From the NCBI RefSeq assembly GCF_001676655.1, contig NZ_LZDB01000002.1, forward strand, positions 1,054,001 through 1,118,000: 64,000 nucleotides of DNA, in the 5' to 3' direction. Position 1 is the first letter of the stretch. Every line of letters starts with the position of its first letter. Origin of the DNA: Perlucidibaca aquatica (GTDB taxonomy: Bacteria > Pseudomonadota > Gammaproteobacteria > Pseudomonadales > Moraxellaceae). Made by a program: the position numbers and the translations under genes. Positions 24,752 to 33,234 of the stretch are shown one piece after another. Below the pieces are notes generated by a model that had not been told where the DNA came from, searched no databases, and saw only the letters and a program-made list of their open reading frames with translations.

Positions 24752-25780
24752 TCAATGCTCCGGGTTGGTTAGGTGACGAGAGCGAAAGGCCACGGGCGTT
24801 TCGCCGTCACTCCAGCGCTTAAAGGCGCGATAAAATGTGCTGGGCTCAGAGAAGCCCGCCTGTAGCGCGATATCCGTAATGCTGGCTTGGTTTTCTTTCA
24901 GCTTCGAAATAACAAAGTTTTTACGGCAGGCTTCGCGCTCTTTCAGAAAATGCGTGCTCATTTTTTCCAAGCGATACTTCAACTCCGCTGGCGTCAAACT
25001 CAAGCGCTGACTCACTTGCTCTAGGGTAATGTCCCCTAAAGGCAGCATTTCAGTTATCACGTGCTGGGTCAGGTTCAATAAATCAACATCTTCCATTTTT
25101 CGAAGCACGGAACGCGCGTACTCCTGATGCGCGCGCAGCAAGCTTTCATCGGGAGTCGCAAAGGGAATGTTCAGCATGTCTGGGTGAAAATACACCCGAT
25201 GCTCATCACACCCAAAAAGCACCTCACAGCCATACACCTTGGCACGATCACCTAAGCCTGCAGGTGCTGCACACGCAAAATGAATCTGTGAAGGGACAAA
25301 CTGGTTGTTTGTCAGTTCGGCATAAAGTTCAAGCAAGCCCAAAATCAAACATTCAAAAAAATGCCGGATGCCCTGCACCTCAGCACTTGGCGAGCGAACT
25401 TGAACAAAAATGCCTCGCTCATCTTGCCCCGTACTCCACTGCAAGGCATCTGAAACTAAGCGGGAAAATTGCATATTGCCGTACAAGGCGGCACCGAAGT
25501 TGGGGTAACTGAAGTGCAGTGTGCTGAAAATATTGCCGCGACTTGAAGGCAAATATTGCCCCAGCTTGAAGCCGATGTCGGGATCGCCGGTGTAGGCCTC
25601 AAGCACAGGCCAGAAAAAACGATGCGCGTCATGACTGAAACTAAAGTCGTGCTGCCTCACCTGTTCAGACGAGAGGCCAAACTGCCGAAACAATCCCTCA
25701 GCGTCATAGCCGGCGAGACGCATGGCCTCATAGAATTTAGCCGCAAAATGACCGCGATCTATCATCGACGGATTAAACAT
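24752..25780 (-). CDS. AraC-family transcriptional regulator with OruR/arabinose-binding-like N-terminal domain
   Basis: A 342-residue regulator. Residues about 15-200 resemble the Arabinose_bd (PF12625-type) sensor domain. Residues about 235-335 hold the double AraC helix-turn-helix, with the second signature ITDIALQAGFSEPSTFYRAFKRWSDGETPVAFR clearly readable in parts. This architecture is common beside sterol and alkane catabolic genes. It probably regulates the convergent DUF1302 gene or the whole cluster; the inducer is unknown. Confidence 0.88.
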   Translation of the reverse strand: MFNPSMIDRGHFAAKFYEAMRLAGYDAEGLFRQFGLSSEQVRQHDFSFSHDAHRFFWPVLEAYTGDPDIGFKLGQYLPSSRGNIFSTLHFSYPNFGAALYGNMQFSRLVSDALQWSTGQDERGIFVQVRSPSAEVQGIRHFFECLILGLLELYAELTNNQFVPSQIHFACAAPAGLGDRAKVYGCEVLFGCDEHRVYFHPDMLNIPFATPDESLLRAHQEYARSVLRKMEDVDLLNLTQHVITEMLPLGDITLEQVSQRLSLTPAELKYRLEKMSTHFLKEREACRKNFVISKLKENQASITDIALQAGFSEPSTFYRAFKRWSDGETPVAFRSRHLTNPEH

Positions 25781-25846
25781 ACGCTCATAACCATCACTTA
25801 TGTGTACAACTTCAAACTCAGCCTACTCGAATCCAGTGCCCATCGT

Positions 25847-26755
25847 TTAGTTGGGAAACAGTAACTCGCCCTGCCCCATTTTGATCACATTGCCCCCTAA
25901 GCGACATCGCAAGGCACGCCCTGGGCGCTTATCAAACTCGGCATGCAAAATACTCTTGCGGGTGGTCAGACTGCCACGATCGATGGAAAACGTATGCGTA
26001 CCGTCTGTGACATCGGCTTGAGCAGCCAAGTAAGCAATGAACTCGGGCATGACACTGCCAATCGGGGGAACGGCATCGCGAGCCTGCTCAAAACTGAGTA
26101 AGCGCCCATGGAATTGGGTCTTGCCAGTAATGCTGCCCGGGGCAAAGAGAAACAACTGCGGCGTGTAGACATGACCGGCTAAGTCAGCCCAACGCTCCGA
26201 ATTTAAACTCGCCGCTAAGACATGCTCAGGGCGTGTAAACGGAATGATCAACACCGGATGATCCACGCTGACAATTAACGGCTTGTATTTACTGAATGAA
26301 ATATGGCGCTCTTCCGTGTTTAGCATCGCTGCCAACTGAGTCAGAGTGGGCACATAGTGATCCACACTGGGACTCAACGTTCGCGAAAACTGAATCGCGC
26401 CCGGGCCACCTTCTGAGTGATCTATGAAGCTACTAATTTCCTGCGTTTGCTGACTAAATTTTAGGGTACTGAATCGCCCCTCGGGTGTACCCATGCCTTT
26501 TTCATAGGCAATAAAAGAGGCCGCTAAAATTGTGTGCGCACCAAAAAGGCACGGCCCCTTACTATTGAACACACTGGCTGGGTTCTCTGTTGCAGCGGCA
26601 TCAATGAAAACGGTTTCTGTCTGCTGAAACTCGCCCGCTAACGCCTGCTTATGCGCATCGCTAAGTGCTGCTCCCTCCGACCAAACCACAGGCACTTGCA
26701 CGCCTTGAAATGGCGCGTCAGCAAAGACATCTAAGAGTGAATACGTGAGGGCCAT
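25847..26755 (-). CDS. Divergent PhzF-like (phenazine biosynthesis family) protein
   Basis: A 302-residue protein with the PhzF start LLDVFADAPFQG and the LSDAHKQALAGEFQQTETVF segment holding the catalytic Glu48 (Glu45 in PhzF). However, the family's G-N-P-x-A-V after FQG is replaced by GVQVPVV, and the P-F-A-G-H-P motif by LFGAHT. PhzF members are isomerases or epimerases of the diaminopimelate epimerase fold. With these changes the activity may differ. ATG 26755 is chosen for its AGGAAAG site. It is probably co-transcribed with the upstream unknown gene (67-base gap). Confidence 0.68.
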   Translation of the reverse strand: MALTYSLLDVFADAPFQGVQVPVVWSEGAALSDAHKQALAGEFQQTETVFIDAAATENPASVFNSKGPCLFGAHTILAASFIAYEKGMGTPEGRFSTLKFSQQTQEISSFIDHSEGGPGAIQFSRTLSPSVDHYVPTLTQLAAMLNTEERHISFSKYKPLIVSVDHPVLIIPFTRPEHVLAASLNSERWADLAGHVYTPQLFLFAPGSITGKTQFHGRLLSFEQARDAVPPIGSVMPEFIAYLAAQADVTDGTHTFSIDRGSLTTRKSILHAEFDKRPGRALRCRLGGNVIKMGQGELLFPN

Positions 26756-26822
26756 GATGGCTTTCCTATGATGAGTTGAAACACGGCATACCTTGCAATG
26801 TATCAACCCAATAGGACACTGA

Positions 26823-27599
26823 CTACAGCGGCTCTAGTCCTTTCAGACCAACTACCTTCATCGGATATTGCTGGCCGCGATACAGCGGATATCGATGCTC
26901 TGTGGCCTGAGGATCAAAGCTGTCATTTGGCGAGGCAATCGTCACCATACCGAAAAAGCCCTTGCTGTTAGGTACTTTCTCCGCCATGAATTTCACTTTT
27001 TCTGCCCAACCAGCCGGCATGGGCGCATCACGGTGGGGAAAGCGTAAACCCCGAATCACAATCCAATTCGGATGGCCATCTGCACTACGAAACCAAATGG
27101 CTGGTGCACCCTGAGGGTCTACTTCGGAAGCTAAAATGGGCAGGTCATACTTCTCTAAGTGCATCATCATGGCTTGAGTGGCACAGCGCTGAAGCTCCCA
27201 GTCAGAAATAACAACCAGTTCCTCCGTTACCAAGCGCTCAGGCTCAATCGGCGTATCAAAGTCCAGCGCAAACAAGCTATAGCCCTGACCCAAGGGTTTG
27301 AACTGCCCATCTTCGGAACGCGTCATTAAAAGCAGGCAAGCAATTCCATTCGCCTCTGCAGCCAACTCTTCCAATGCCTCTAAAGAGCCTGGGCTTTCAA
27401 TATCTTCTTCCGCCGAGGCCACCAACATGAAGAACAACCGATTGCCGAGTCGAAACGACAAATGATCTCGGAAAGGGAAATTGAAGTCGGTGCGCAGCCA
27501 ATCTAAGGTGTCGCCACCCACGTGCTGGAGATGTTGGCGTGCCGCACGAAATAACTCAATAAACTCTCGGCTGACTTCTGGGACTTTTAGTTCTTGCAT
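26823..27599 (-). CDS. Conserved-looking protein of unknown function
   Basis: A 258-residue soluble protein with no signal, no membrane segments and no family I recognise. It is acidic and aromatic-rich, with ordered alternating segments: HLSFRLGNRLFFMLV, then a hydrophobic strand IACLLLM, VVISDWELQRCATQAMM, PAIWFRS and WIVIRGLRFP near the C terminus. A Lys-Phe-Met-Ala-Glu-Lys stretch and GFFGMVTIAS follow. It lies just upstream of the PhzF-like gene on the same strand, so the two may work together. Codon use is like the neighbours'. Confidence 0.7.
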   Translation of the reverse strand: MQELKVPEVSREFIELFRAARQHLQHVGGDTLDWLRTDFNFPFRDHLSFRLGNRLFFMLVASAEEDIESPGSLEALEELAAEANGIACLLLMTRSEDGQFKPLGQGYSLFALDFDTPIEPERLVTEELVVISDWELQRCATQAMMMHLEKYDLPILASEVDPQGAPAIWFRSADGHPNWIVIRGLRFPHRDAPMPAGWAEKVKFMAEKVPNSKGFFGMVTIASPNDSFDPQATEHRYPLYRGQQYPMKVVGLKGLEPL

Positions 27600-27622
27600 A
27601 TCCGCTCATTGAAATTTTAGAC

Positions 27623-27661
27623 AAAAAAAATCGGCAATGACTGTTTAGGTCATCCACCGAT
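27623..27661 (-). terminator. Rho-independent terminator of the cold-shock gene
   Basis: Read leftward, ATCGG(TGG)ATGAC, loop CTAAACA, GTCAT(TG)CCGAT forms an interrupted stem followed by eight T residues. A second small hairpin (GCGTTGAG/CTCAA-CGC, about 27672-27695) lies between it and the stop codon. Confidence 0.8.
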
Positions 27662-27710
27662 ATTTTCCAACGCGTTGAGGATGAACTCAACACGCTACAT
27701 TACGGGCTGG

Positions 27711-27917
27711 TTAGAGCGCCACAACGTTGTTTGCGCAAGGACCTTTTTGGCCTTGGCCGACGTCAAACGAAACCGCTTGACCTTCGTTCAGTGTGGCATA
27801 GCCACCACCGTTCTTGATTTCGGAATGGTGTACGAACAGGTCTTTGCTGCCGTCTTCAGGCGTAATGAAACCAAAACCTTTGTCCGCATTGAACCACTTC
27901 ACTGTACCTTTGCTCAT
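27711..27917 (-). CDS. Cold-shock domain protein (CspA family)
   Basis: A 68-residue single cold-shock domain that binds single-stranded RNA/DNA and loosens RNA structure. RNP1 is KGFGFI (residues 13-18) and RNP2 is DLFVHHS (26-32); most homologues have VFVHFS here, so one aromatic is a His. The rest, including KGTVKWFN and the GxxA.NV end, is normal for the family. The gene is monocistronic between two terminators. The region upstream has TATAAT (27956-27961) and a small leader hairpin. Confidence 0.96.
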   Translation of the reverse strand: MSKGTVKWFNADKGFGFITPEDGSKDLFVHHSEIKNGGGYATLNEGQAVSFDVGQGQKGPCANNVVAL

Positions 27918-27929
27918 GTTCTACTCTTT

Positions 27930-27961
27930 AATAATTGGCTGTTTGCAACACAGCCATTATA
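27930..27961 (-). promoter_or_regulatory. Probable promoter -10 and leader hairpin of the cold-shock gene
   Basis: Leftward, a consensus TATAAT (27956-27961) would start transcription near 27949. The leader then begins with GGCTGT-GTTGCAA-ACAGCC, a 6-bp hairpin. No good -35 is visible. The leader would be only about 32 bases, shorter than the long cold-responsive leaders of E. coli cspA. Confidence 0.45.
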
Positions 27962-27989
27962 GACACTACGGGCAAATTAGCTCGTTAAA

Positions 27990-28012
27990 TAATAAAACGG
28001 CTGAAAGCCGCC
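27990..28012 (-). terminator. Terminator of the histidine kinase gene
   Basis: Leftward, CGGCT-TTC-AGCCG is followed by TTTTATTATTT. The GGCTGAAA arm can alternatively pair with TTTCAGCC at 28022-28029, giving two exclusive hairpins. Confidence 0.65.
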
Positions 28013-28099
28013 TGTAGCTTGAGTTTCAGCCCATCAACCAAGATAAAAACAGCGTTTTGCAGAATTTAATTTTAGCCAAAAGGACGATTTAATCTGCAT

Positions 28100-30733
28100 T
28101 TATGGCTGCGCTTGCGTCACCACAATGGGTAGCTCAATGAAGAAGGTACTGCCCTTAGCAACGGTCGAGACAAAATCGACACGACCACCCATGCGCTCAA
28201 TTAACGACTTGCAAATACTCAGGCCCAGCCCCGTCCCCCCTTGCTGTCGTCGATCGGAGCTATCCACTTGTGCGAAACGCTGAAAAATTTTATCCCGGAA
28301 CGATTCCGGAATACCTTGGCCCCGGTCTGTGACGTTGATCTTTACCTGGTGGCCATGCGTTTCAACCACGAGGCTCACTTCACCCCCTGGGGGCGAAAAC
28401 TTGATTGCATTCGACAGCAGATTCGCCATGACTTGGTGCAAGCGCAATTTATCGACCCGGACTAGCGTTCCTGGAGCTAGATCCTGAACATTCAAATTCA
28501 AAGTGACTTTATATTTTTCGGCATAACCCTGACTATGATTCATAGCTTCATGCAAAAATGGAACAAGAAAATGCTCTCTTAAATCCAAACCAACCTGGCC
28601 ACTTTTTAATTTCTCTACATCTAAAATATCATTTATCAAGACATTTAGCCTATCGGCATTTTGCAACGAAATATCCATTAGCTCGTTGCATTCCTTACTC
28701 ACCTCACCAACAACACCCATCTTAATTAGTTCTAGCGTTCCTTTAATAGATGTTAGCGGCGTACGTAACTCATGACTGACCGTCGCCAAAAACTCACTCT
28801 TTAAACGTTCCACTTGCTTTCTTTCTGAAATATCTCTTAACAAACAAATATATCTATGTCGATTAGCTAAATCATAGTGGCTTAGAGCTAATTCTAACTC
28901 TATGCTTTCGCCATCTAACGTTAAACCAAAACATTCAATATTTTCGCCAAAGCTCTTTTCAAGATCCTTAAACGTCAATGATTTTAAACTTGGCAAAATA
29001 TCTAATACCTGTCGCAGGGCTATTTCTTTTTGCGAACCTTTGAATATTTTTTCAGCCGCTGGGTTAGCTAGTTCAATCCTGCCCTGCTCTGTGAAAATCA
29101 AAATAGCGTCAGCTGCATTCTCTAAGATTGCACTGAGTTCCATGGTTTGCCTGCGCACCTGTTGCCGAACCAGCTCTGCTCGGCCAGAAAGGATTAGTAA
29201 GAATCCGCCCAGCATGGCTGAAAGCACTAGGCCGCCTGCAAGCACTGTCCATGACTGCAGGCTTTTATGTCTCTGCAGATAAGCCTCCGTCGGAGAAATC
29301 TCAAATCTTAGCTTACGCCCACTAAATTCAAAGGTTTTATTAAAGGTAAAACTAGCTGCATAGGGCGAGTTTTTATTTAATTTCTCTTCATAAATATCCG
29401 CTGATGCAGCGTCGGTAATATCACGCAATGCCACACTATAATTTTTTCTATCAACACCACCAAATGTGTAATCAACAATCTCACTAGCATCAATAACCAC
29501 AACTACAAAGCCCATCAACGTGGACTTTTCGTCGTTTGTATGTACGGCCTTTACCAGCAAAAATCCTGAACTCTTTGGGTTCTGCACCAAAGCAACCAGA
29601 GGACTAGCTTTTGAACCACGGGAATTTATTGCCGAGAGGAACGTGTATAATCTAGTTAAGTCTGAAAGCGGATTGTAACCCAGAAATCTATAATTAGAAT
29701 TATAAGGTTCTATTAAGGTAATGGGCGCATAAAAATCTTGTTTAGGCGCATATATAAATCCACCCTTAGGATGGATTGCTTTTATCATAAAACCTTTATG
29801 TTTTTTTTGCTGTTCTCTTTCAAATCTCAGCCGTTGCTCATGAGGCACATAGACATTCCAGGTTAGAGCCATAATGCCTGGAAAGTCCTTAAAAATGGGG
29901 TTAACAAACTGTCTGAAATGATTGCTATCGATATCTGTTCTGGAGCTATGGTGTCGCTCAAGAAAGCTCACAATTTGCTCATATTGCAAAAAACGAAATT
30001 CTAGCTTTTGGGCGGCCAAGCGAGCTTCTTCTTTAAAGCTGAGTCGTTGCGCTGATTGCTCTGCAAGACTGGTTTGCAAAAACACCACAACAACAATGGC
30101 ACTGGCGGTGACTAATGGTACACCCACCGTCGTGAGTCGCGATCGCCAAATGTCTCTGGGCTGAGCAAAAAAGATAAACATCAAAGGTGCAGCGATCAAG
30201 ACACCGATGGAGTCGCCTATCCACCATGTCCACATACTAAAGGCGAGTTGCTGATGATCCATGAGGCCGGCGAAGTACAGCACTAACGGACCTAAGCTCG
30301 CGCTAATTAAACAAGACAGGGGCCCGCCAATGAGCAAGGTCCTGAATATGGCGTGTTCATCCACAAGCGCATTCGGAAAGCCCACAAATCGGCGGATTAA
30401 GTAACTAGCAATACTGCATTGCAAGGTTGTGCCCAGGGCTATGCCTGATGCCACCACTACGTGACTGCTATTGAGGTCCGCAAGACTGCTTACGGCGATG
30501 GTGAGGTTAAGAACCGTTGAGCCTAAAAAGACGCCCCATAACAGCGGGTAACCCCAAATGAGTACAGCTGCTAGGGAAATACCGACAGGGGGAAATATCG
30601 CAGTGGCAAATCCTGGCGGTATGGCTAGAAGAAGAGACAAACGGCCAATAACGAGGTAAGCCGAAGCCAGCAATAGAACGGCAACCAGCGTTCGAAGACT
30701 CCCCTGATTAAAGGCTGCTTTCAACATGCCCAC
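28100..30733 (-). CDS. MASE1-CHASE-PAS sensor histidine kinase
   Basis: An 877-residue membrane sensor kinase. Residues about 1-300 hold a MASE1-type block of membrane helices (starting LVAVLLLASAYLVIGRLSLLLA). A CHASE-type extracellular domain follows (FLQYEQIVSFLERHHSS; PGIMALTWNVYVPHEQR), then a helix near 500 (LAGGLVLSAMLGGFLLIL), a PAS domain (about 525-640; ILENAADAILIFTEQGRIELANPAAEKIF), HisKA with His654 (ATVSHELRTPLTS) and an HATPase domain with N-box NLLSNAIKF, DRGQGIP and GGTGLGLSIC. There is no receiver domain and no response regulator gene nearby. The 28.5-29.9 kb part is AT-richer than the surroundings, hinting at later acquisition. The signal sensed is unknown. Confidence 0.93.
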   Translation of the reverse strand: MGMLKAAFNQGSLRTLVAVLLLASAYLVIGRLSLLLAIPPGFATAIFPPVGISLAAVLIWGYPLLWGVFLGSTVLNLTIAVSSLADLNSSHVVVASGIALGTTLQCSIASYLIRRFVGFPNALVDEHAIFRTLLIGGPLSCLISASLGPLVLYFAGLMDHQQLAFSMWTWWIGDSIGVLIAAPLMFIFFAQPRDIWRSRLTTVGVPLVTASAIVVVVFLQTSLAEQSAQRLSFKEEARLAAQKLEFRFLQYEQIVSFLERHHSSRTDIDSNHFRQFVNPIFKDFPGIMALTWNVYVPHEQRLRFEREQQKKHKGFMIKAIHPKGGFIYAPKQDFYAPITLIEPYNSNYRFLGYNPLSDLTRLYTFLSAINSRGSKASPLVALVQNPKSSGFLLVKAVHTNDEKSTLMGFVVVVIDASEIVDYTFGGVDRKNYSVALRDITDAASADIYEEKLNKNSPYAASFTFNKTFEFSGRKLRFEISPTEAYLQRHKSLQSWTVLAGGLVLSAMLGGFLLILSGRAELVRQQVRRQTMELSAILENAADAILIFTEQGRIELANPAAEKIFKGSQKEIALRQVLDILPSLKSLTFKDLEKSFGENIECFGLTLDGESIELELALSHYDLANRHRYICLLRDISERKQVERLKSEFLATVSHELRTPLTSIKGTLELIKMGVVGEVSKECNELMDISLQNADRLNVLINDILDVEKLKSGQVGLDLREHFLVPFLHEAMNHSQGYAEKYKVTLNLNVQDLAPGTLVRVDKLRLHQVMANLLSNAIKFSPPGGEVSLVVETHGHQVKINVTDRGQGIPESFRDKIFQRFAQVDSSDRRQQGGTGLGLSICKSLIERMGGRVDFVSTVAKGSTFFIELPIVVTQAQP

Positions 30734-30834
30734 CTTCTATGGCGTTAGCAAACGGAATGAGGTTATTAGCTTTTGATTATGCGGAATGCCACTGACCAGC
30801 CTAGGCTAGATTTGTTGCCTTGAGGTAAGTTTTG

Positions 30835-32196
30835 TTACGCGACGAGGGCGTGAGATGGCCACACTTGACCGTTAGGCAGGACTACACAAACCAGTATTTC
30901 ATCGGCCCAAATACAGGCGATAGCTTGTCGCTGCCACGGTGGAATAGCCTGCTCTTGGCACCAGTGCTTAAGCAGGACATGATGCAAGCGACCTGCCGGA
31001 CGCCAGCGTTCGCCTCCCTGCCTCGGCGCAATGCGCCATTGACTCTGCCAAAGCGGGTGATGCACCGCGAGACTAACGGGCAACCAACGTCGCCCTGCCC
31101 AGCTCAGTTCCTGCTGAGGATTAAGCCACCGGATGCCTTCGGGTAATTTGATCAAATCCGCGTCACGAATCAGATAAATTTGCCCATGGAAGCGACGCAA
31201 TGACTGCGTAGCCCAGTGCAATACCGGATTGGCATCGTGGCGTGCAAGTAGTAGCTCGGCATGGACACGGGGCCAATAGGCCACAGGCAAAGGCCTCACC
31301 CCATGTAAGCACAACCATCGACTCAGCACGGCCTGAAGACTGGCCGCATCTAGTGCTAATAAGGCTTCAACAGCTAACGTGTCTTGTGATGGCTGCGTCG
31401 TTAACCAAATGTCCGCAAGTGAGTTTAAGGCCTGTGCTTGCTGCGCCACCTGTGCCGCACTGCGCGCCAACAGTGCCGCCGCTTCCGGCCAGCGAGATGT
31501 TAAGAGCGGCAAAACCTGGCCGCGCAACAGTGTGCGATCGAAACGTGCATCCTGATTAGCCGGATCTTGCACAGGCTGCAAAGCGGTCAGTGGCAGATGA
31601 GGCGCATGGCTATGGCAACACGCGACCGCACGGGGCAACCAGCGTGCGATGGTCTGCCGCGGCAAGGCCAGCCATGGACGCCAGCGGGCAATCTCAACAA
31701 TCGCGCCTGACGACCAGGCGCTCACCTCCGCCATGCCCGACAATCCCTGCAAGCCCGCACCGCGCATCAGCCGCAATAAAAGCGTTTCCGCTTGATCATC
31801 CTGATGATGCGCCAGCAGTAGCGCCTCATGGGGCGCCATGGCTTGAGCCAAGGCGTCATAGCGAGCTTGTCGCGCCGCTGCTTCAACACTGGCCTGTTGA
31901 GCAACTCGCACGTGAAGTACTTGGCAGCACACGTTAACGGCAGCGGCTTGCTGAACCGCTTGTTCAGCCCAGCGGTCAGCATCAGCGTGTAAGCCATGAT
32001 GAACATGCAGCGCGCGCAGGTCATAGCCGAGCTGAGGGGCAAGCTGAGCCGCAGCCAGTAACAAGGCTAAGGAGTCCGGGCCGCCACTCAGCGCTACGAC
32101 TAGGCTGTTAATGGTGGGCGAATCTTTTCGACGCGCTTGCAAGAAACCTTGCAAGGCATCGAGGGGATGTTGGGATTGGTCGTTGCTCGCGCTCAA
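30835..32196 (-). CDS. tilS: tRNA(Ile)-lysidine synthetase
   Basis: A 453-residue ATP-dependent enzyme that converts C34 of tRNA-Ile(CAU) to lysidine so that it reads AUA. The PP-loop SGGPDS is at 37-42, followed by the N-type ATPase core ([38 protein letters not shown]). The C-terminal TilS domains follow ([27 protein letters not shown]). Length is close to E. coli TilS (432). Its start overlaps the accA stop by four bases; it is the last gene of the supercluster. Confidence 0.95.
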   Translation of the reverse strand: MSASNDQSQHPLDALQGFLQARRKDSPTINSLVVALSGGPDSLALLLAAAQLAPQLGYDLRALHVHHGLHADADRWAEQAVQQAAAVNVCCQVLHVRVAQQASVEAAARQARYDALAQAMAPHEALLLAHHQDDQAETLLLRLMRGAGLQGLSGMAEVSAWSSGAIVEIARWRPWLALPRQTIARWLPRAVACCHSHAPHLPLTALQPVQDPANQDARFDRTLLRGQVLPLLTSRWPEAAALLARSAAQVAQQAQALNSLADIWLTTQPSQDTLAVEALLALDAASLQAVLSRWLCLHGVRPLPVAYWPRVHAELLLARHDANPVLHWATQSLRRFHGQIYLIRDADLIKLPEGIRWLNPQQELSWAGRRWLPVSLAVHHPLWQSQWRIAPRQGGERWRPAGRLHHVLLKHWCQEQAIPPWQRQAIACIWADEILVCVVLPNGQVWPSHALVA

Positions 32197-33155
32197 GCGA
32201 TGGGTTGCGTGTTGCCGTAGCTCATCAGTCGCTCGTAGCGTCGATTGAGCAAACTATCGTGATCCAGCGTACGCAGCTTTTTCAGCTGACGCAGCAAGGC
32301 TTTACGCAGGTTGTCGGCCATCACATCCATGTCGCGATGAGCACCGCCCAGCGGCTCCTCCACCAGCTCATCAACAAAGCCCAGCGTGCGTAGACGCGTG
32401 GCGGTGAGATTCATGGCCTCGGCAGCTTCGGGGGCTTTCGCCGCAGTTTTCCAAAGAATAGAGGCGCAGCCCTCGGGTGAGATCACGGAATAGGTGCTGT
32501 ATTGCAGCATCATCAGGCTGTCACAGACGCCAATAGCAAGCGCACCGCCGGAGCCACCTTCACCGATGACCGTGGAAATAATCGGCGTTTTCAGGCGCGA
32601 CATCACCGCCAAATTACGCGCAATGGCCTCACTTTGGCCGCGCTCTTCCGCGTCAATGCCGGGGTAGGCACCGGGCGTGTCGATGAAAGTGAAAATCGGC
32701 ATGCGGAAGCGCTCGGCCATCTCCATCAAACGCAGGGCCTTGCGATAACCCTCGGGGCGCGGCATACCGAAGTTGCGCTTCACTTTCTCGCGCACTTCGC
32801 GACCCTTTTGATGGCCAATGACCATGACCGGCTCGCCGAGAAAACGCGCCGTGCCACAGACCAGCGCGGCATCATCAGCAAAGGCACGATCGCCGTGCAG
32901 TTCGTCGAAATCGGTAAAAATGCGCTGAATATAGTCCAGCGTGTAGGGGCGTTTGGGATGGCGCGAGAGTTGCGAGACCTGCCAGGCGCTGAGGTTGGCA
33001 AAAATATCTTCCGTTAACTTCAGGCTCTTGGTGCGCAAGCGCGCCACTTCATCCTCAATATTGAGGCTGGTACCAACGCCAACGACGCGCAGGCCTTCAA
33101 TTTTGGCTTCCAGCTCGGCAATCGGTTGTTCGAAGTCGAGGTAATTCGGATTCAT
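32193..33155 (-). CDS. accA: Acetyl-CoA carboxylase carboxyltransferase subunit alpha
   Basis: This 320-residue subunit pairs with AccD to move the carboxyl group from biotin to acetyl-CoA, the first step of fatty acid synthesis. It starts [19 protein letters not shown] like other AccA proteins. The crotonase-fold core has [23 protein letters not shown] and [15 protein letters not shown], which form the oxyanion and CoA sites, then [14 protein letters not shown]. Length matches E. coli (319). It lies 79 bases after dnaE and couples to tilS through ATGA. Confidence 0.97.
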   Translation of the reverse strand: MNPNYLDFEQPIAELEAKIEGLRVVGVGTSLNIEDEVARLRTKSLKLTEDIFANLSAWQVSQLSRHPKRPYTLDYIQRIFTDFDELHGDRAFADDAALVCGTARFLGEPVMVIGHQKGREVREKVKRNFGMPRPEGYRKALRLMEMAERFRMPIFTFIDTPGAYPGIDAEERGQSEAIARNLAVMSRLKTPIISTVIGEGGSGGALAIGVCDSLMMLQYSTYSVISPEGCASILWKTAAKAPEAAEAMNLTATRLRTLGFVDELVEEPLGGAHRDMDVMADNLRKALLRQLKKLRTLDHDSLLNRRYERLMSYGNTQPIA

Positions 33156-33234
33156 GGTTGAGTCCTAGGGGTAATGGCTCGAGTGTAGCGGCATGTCGGT
33201 CTGCAATAAACCCTCATAAACGCAAGTTGCAGGC

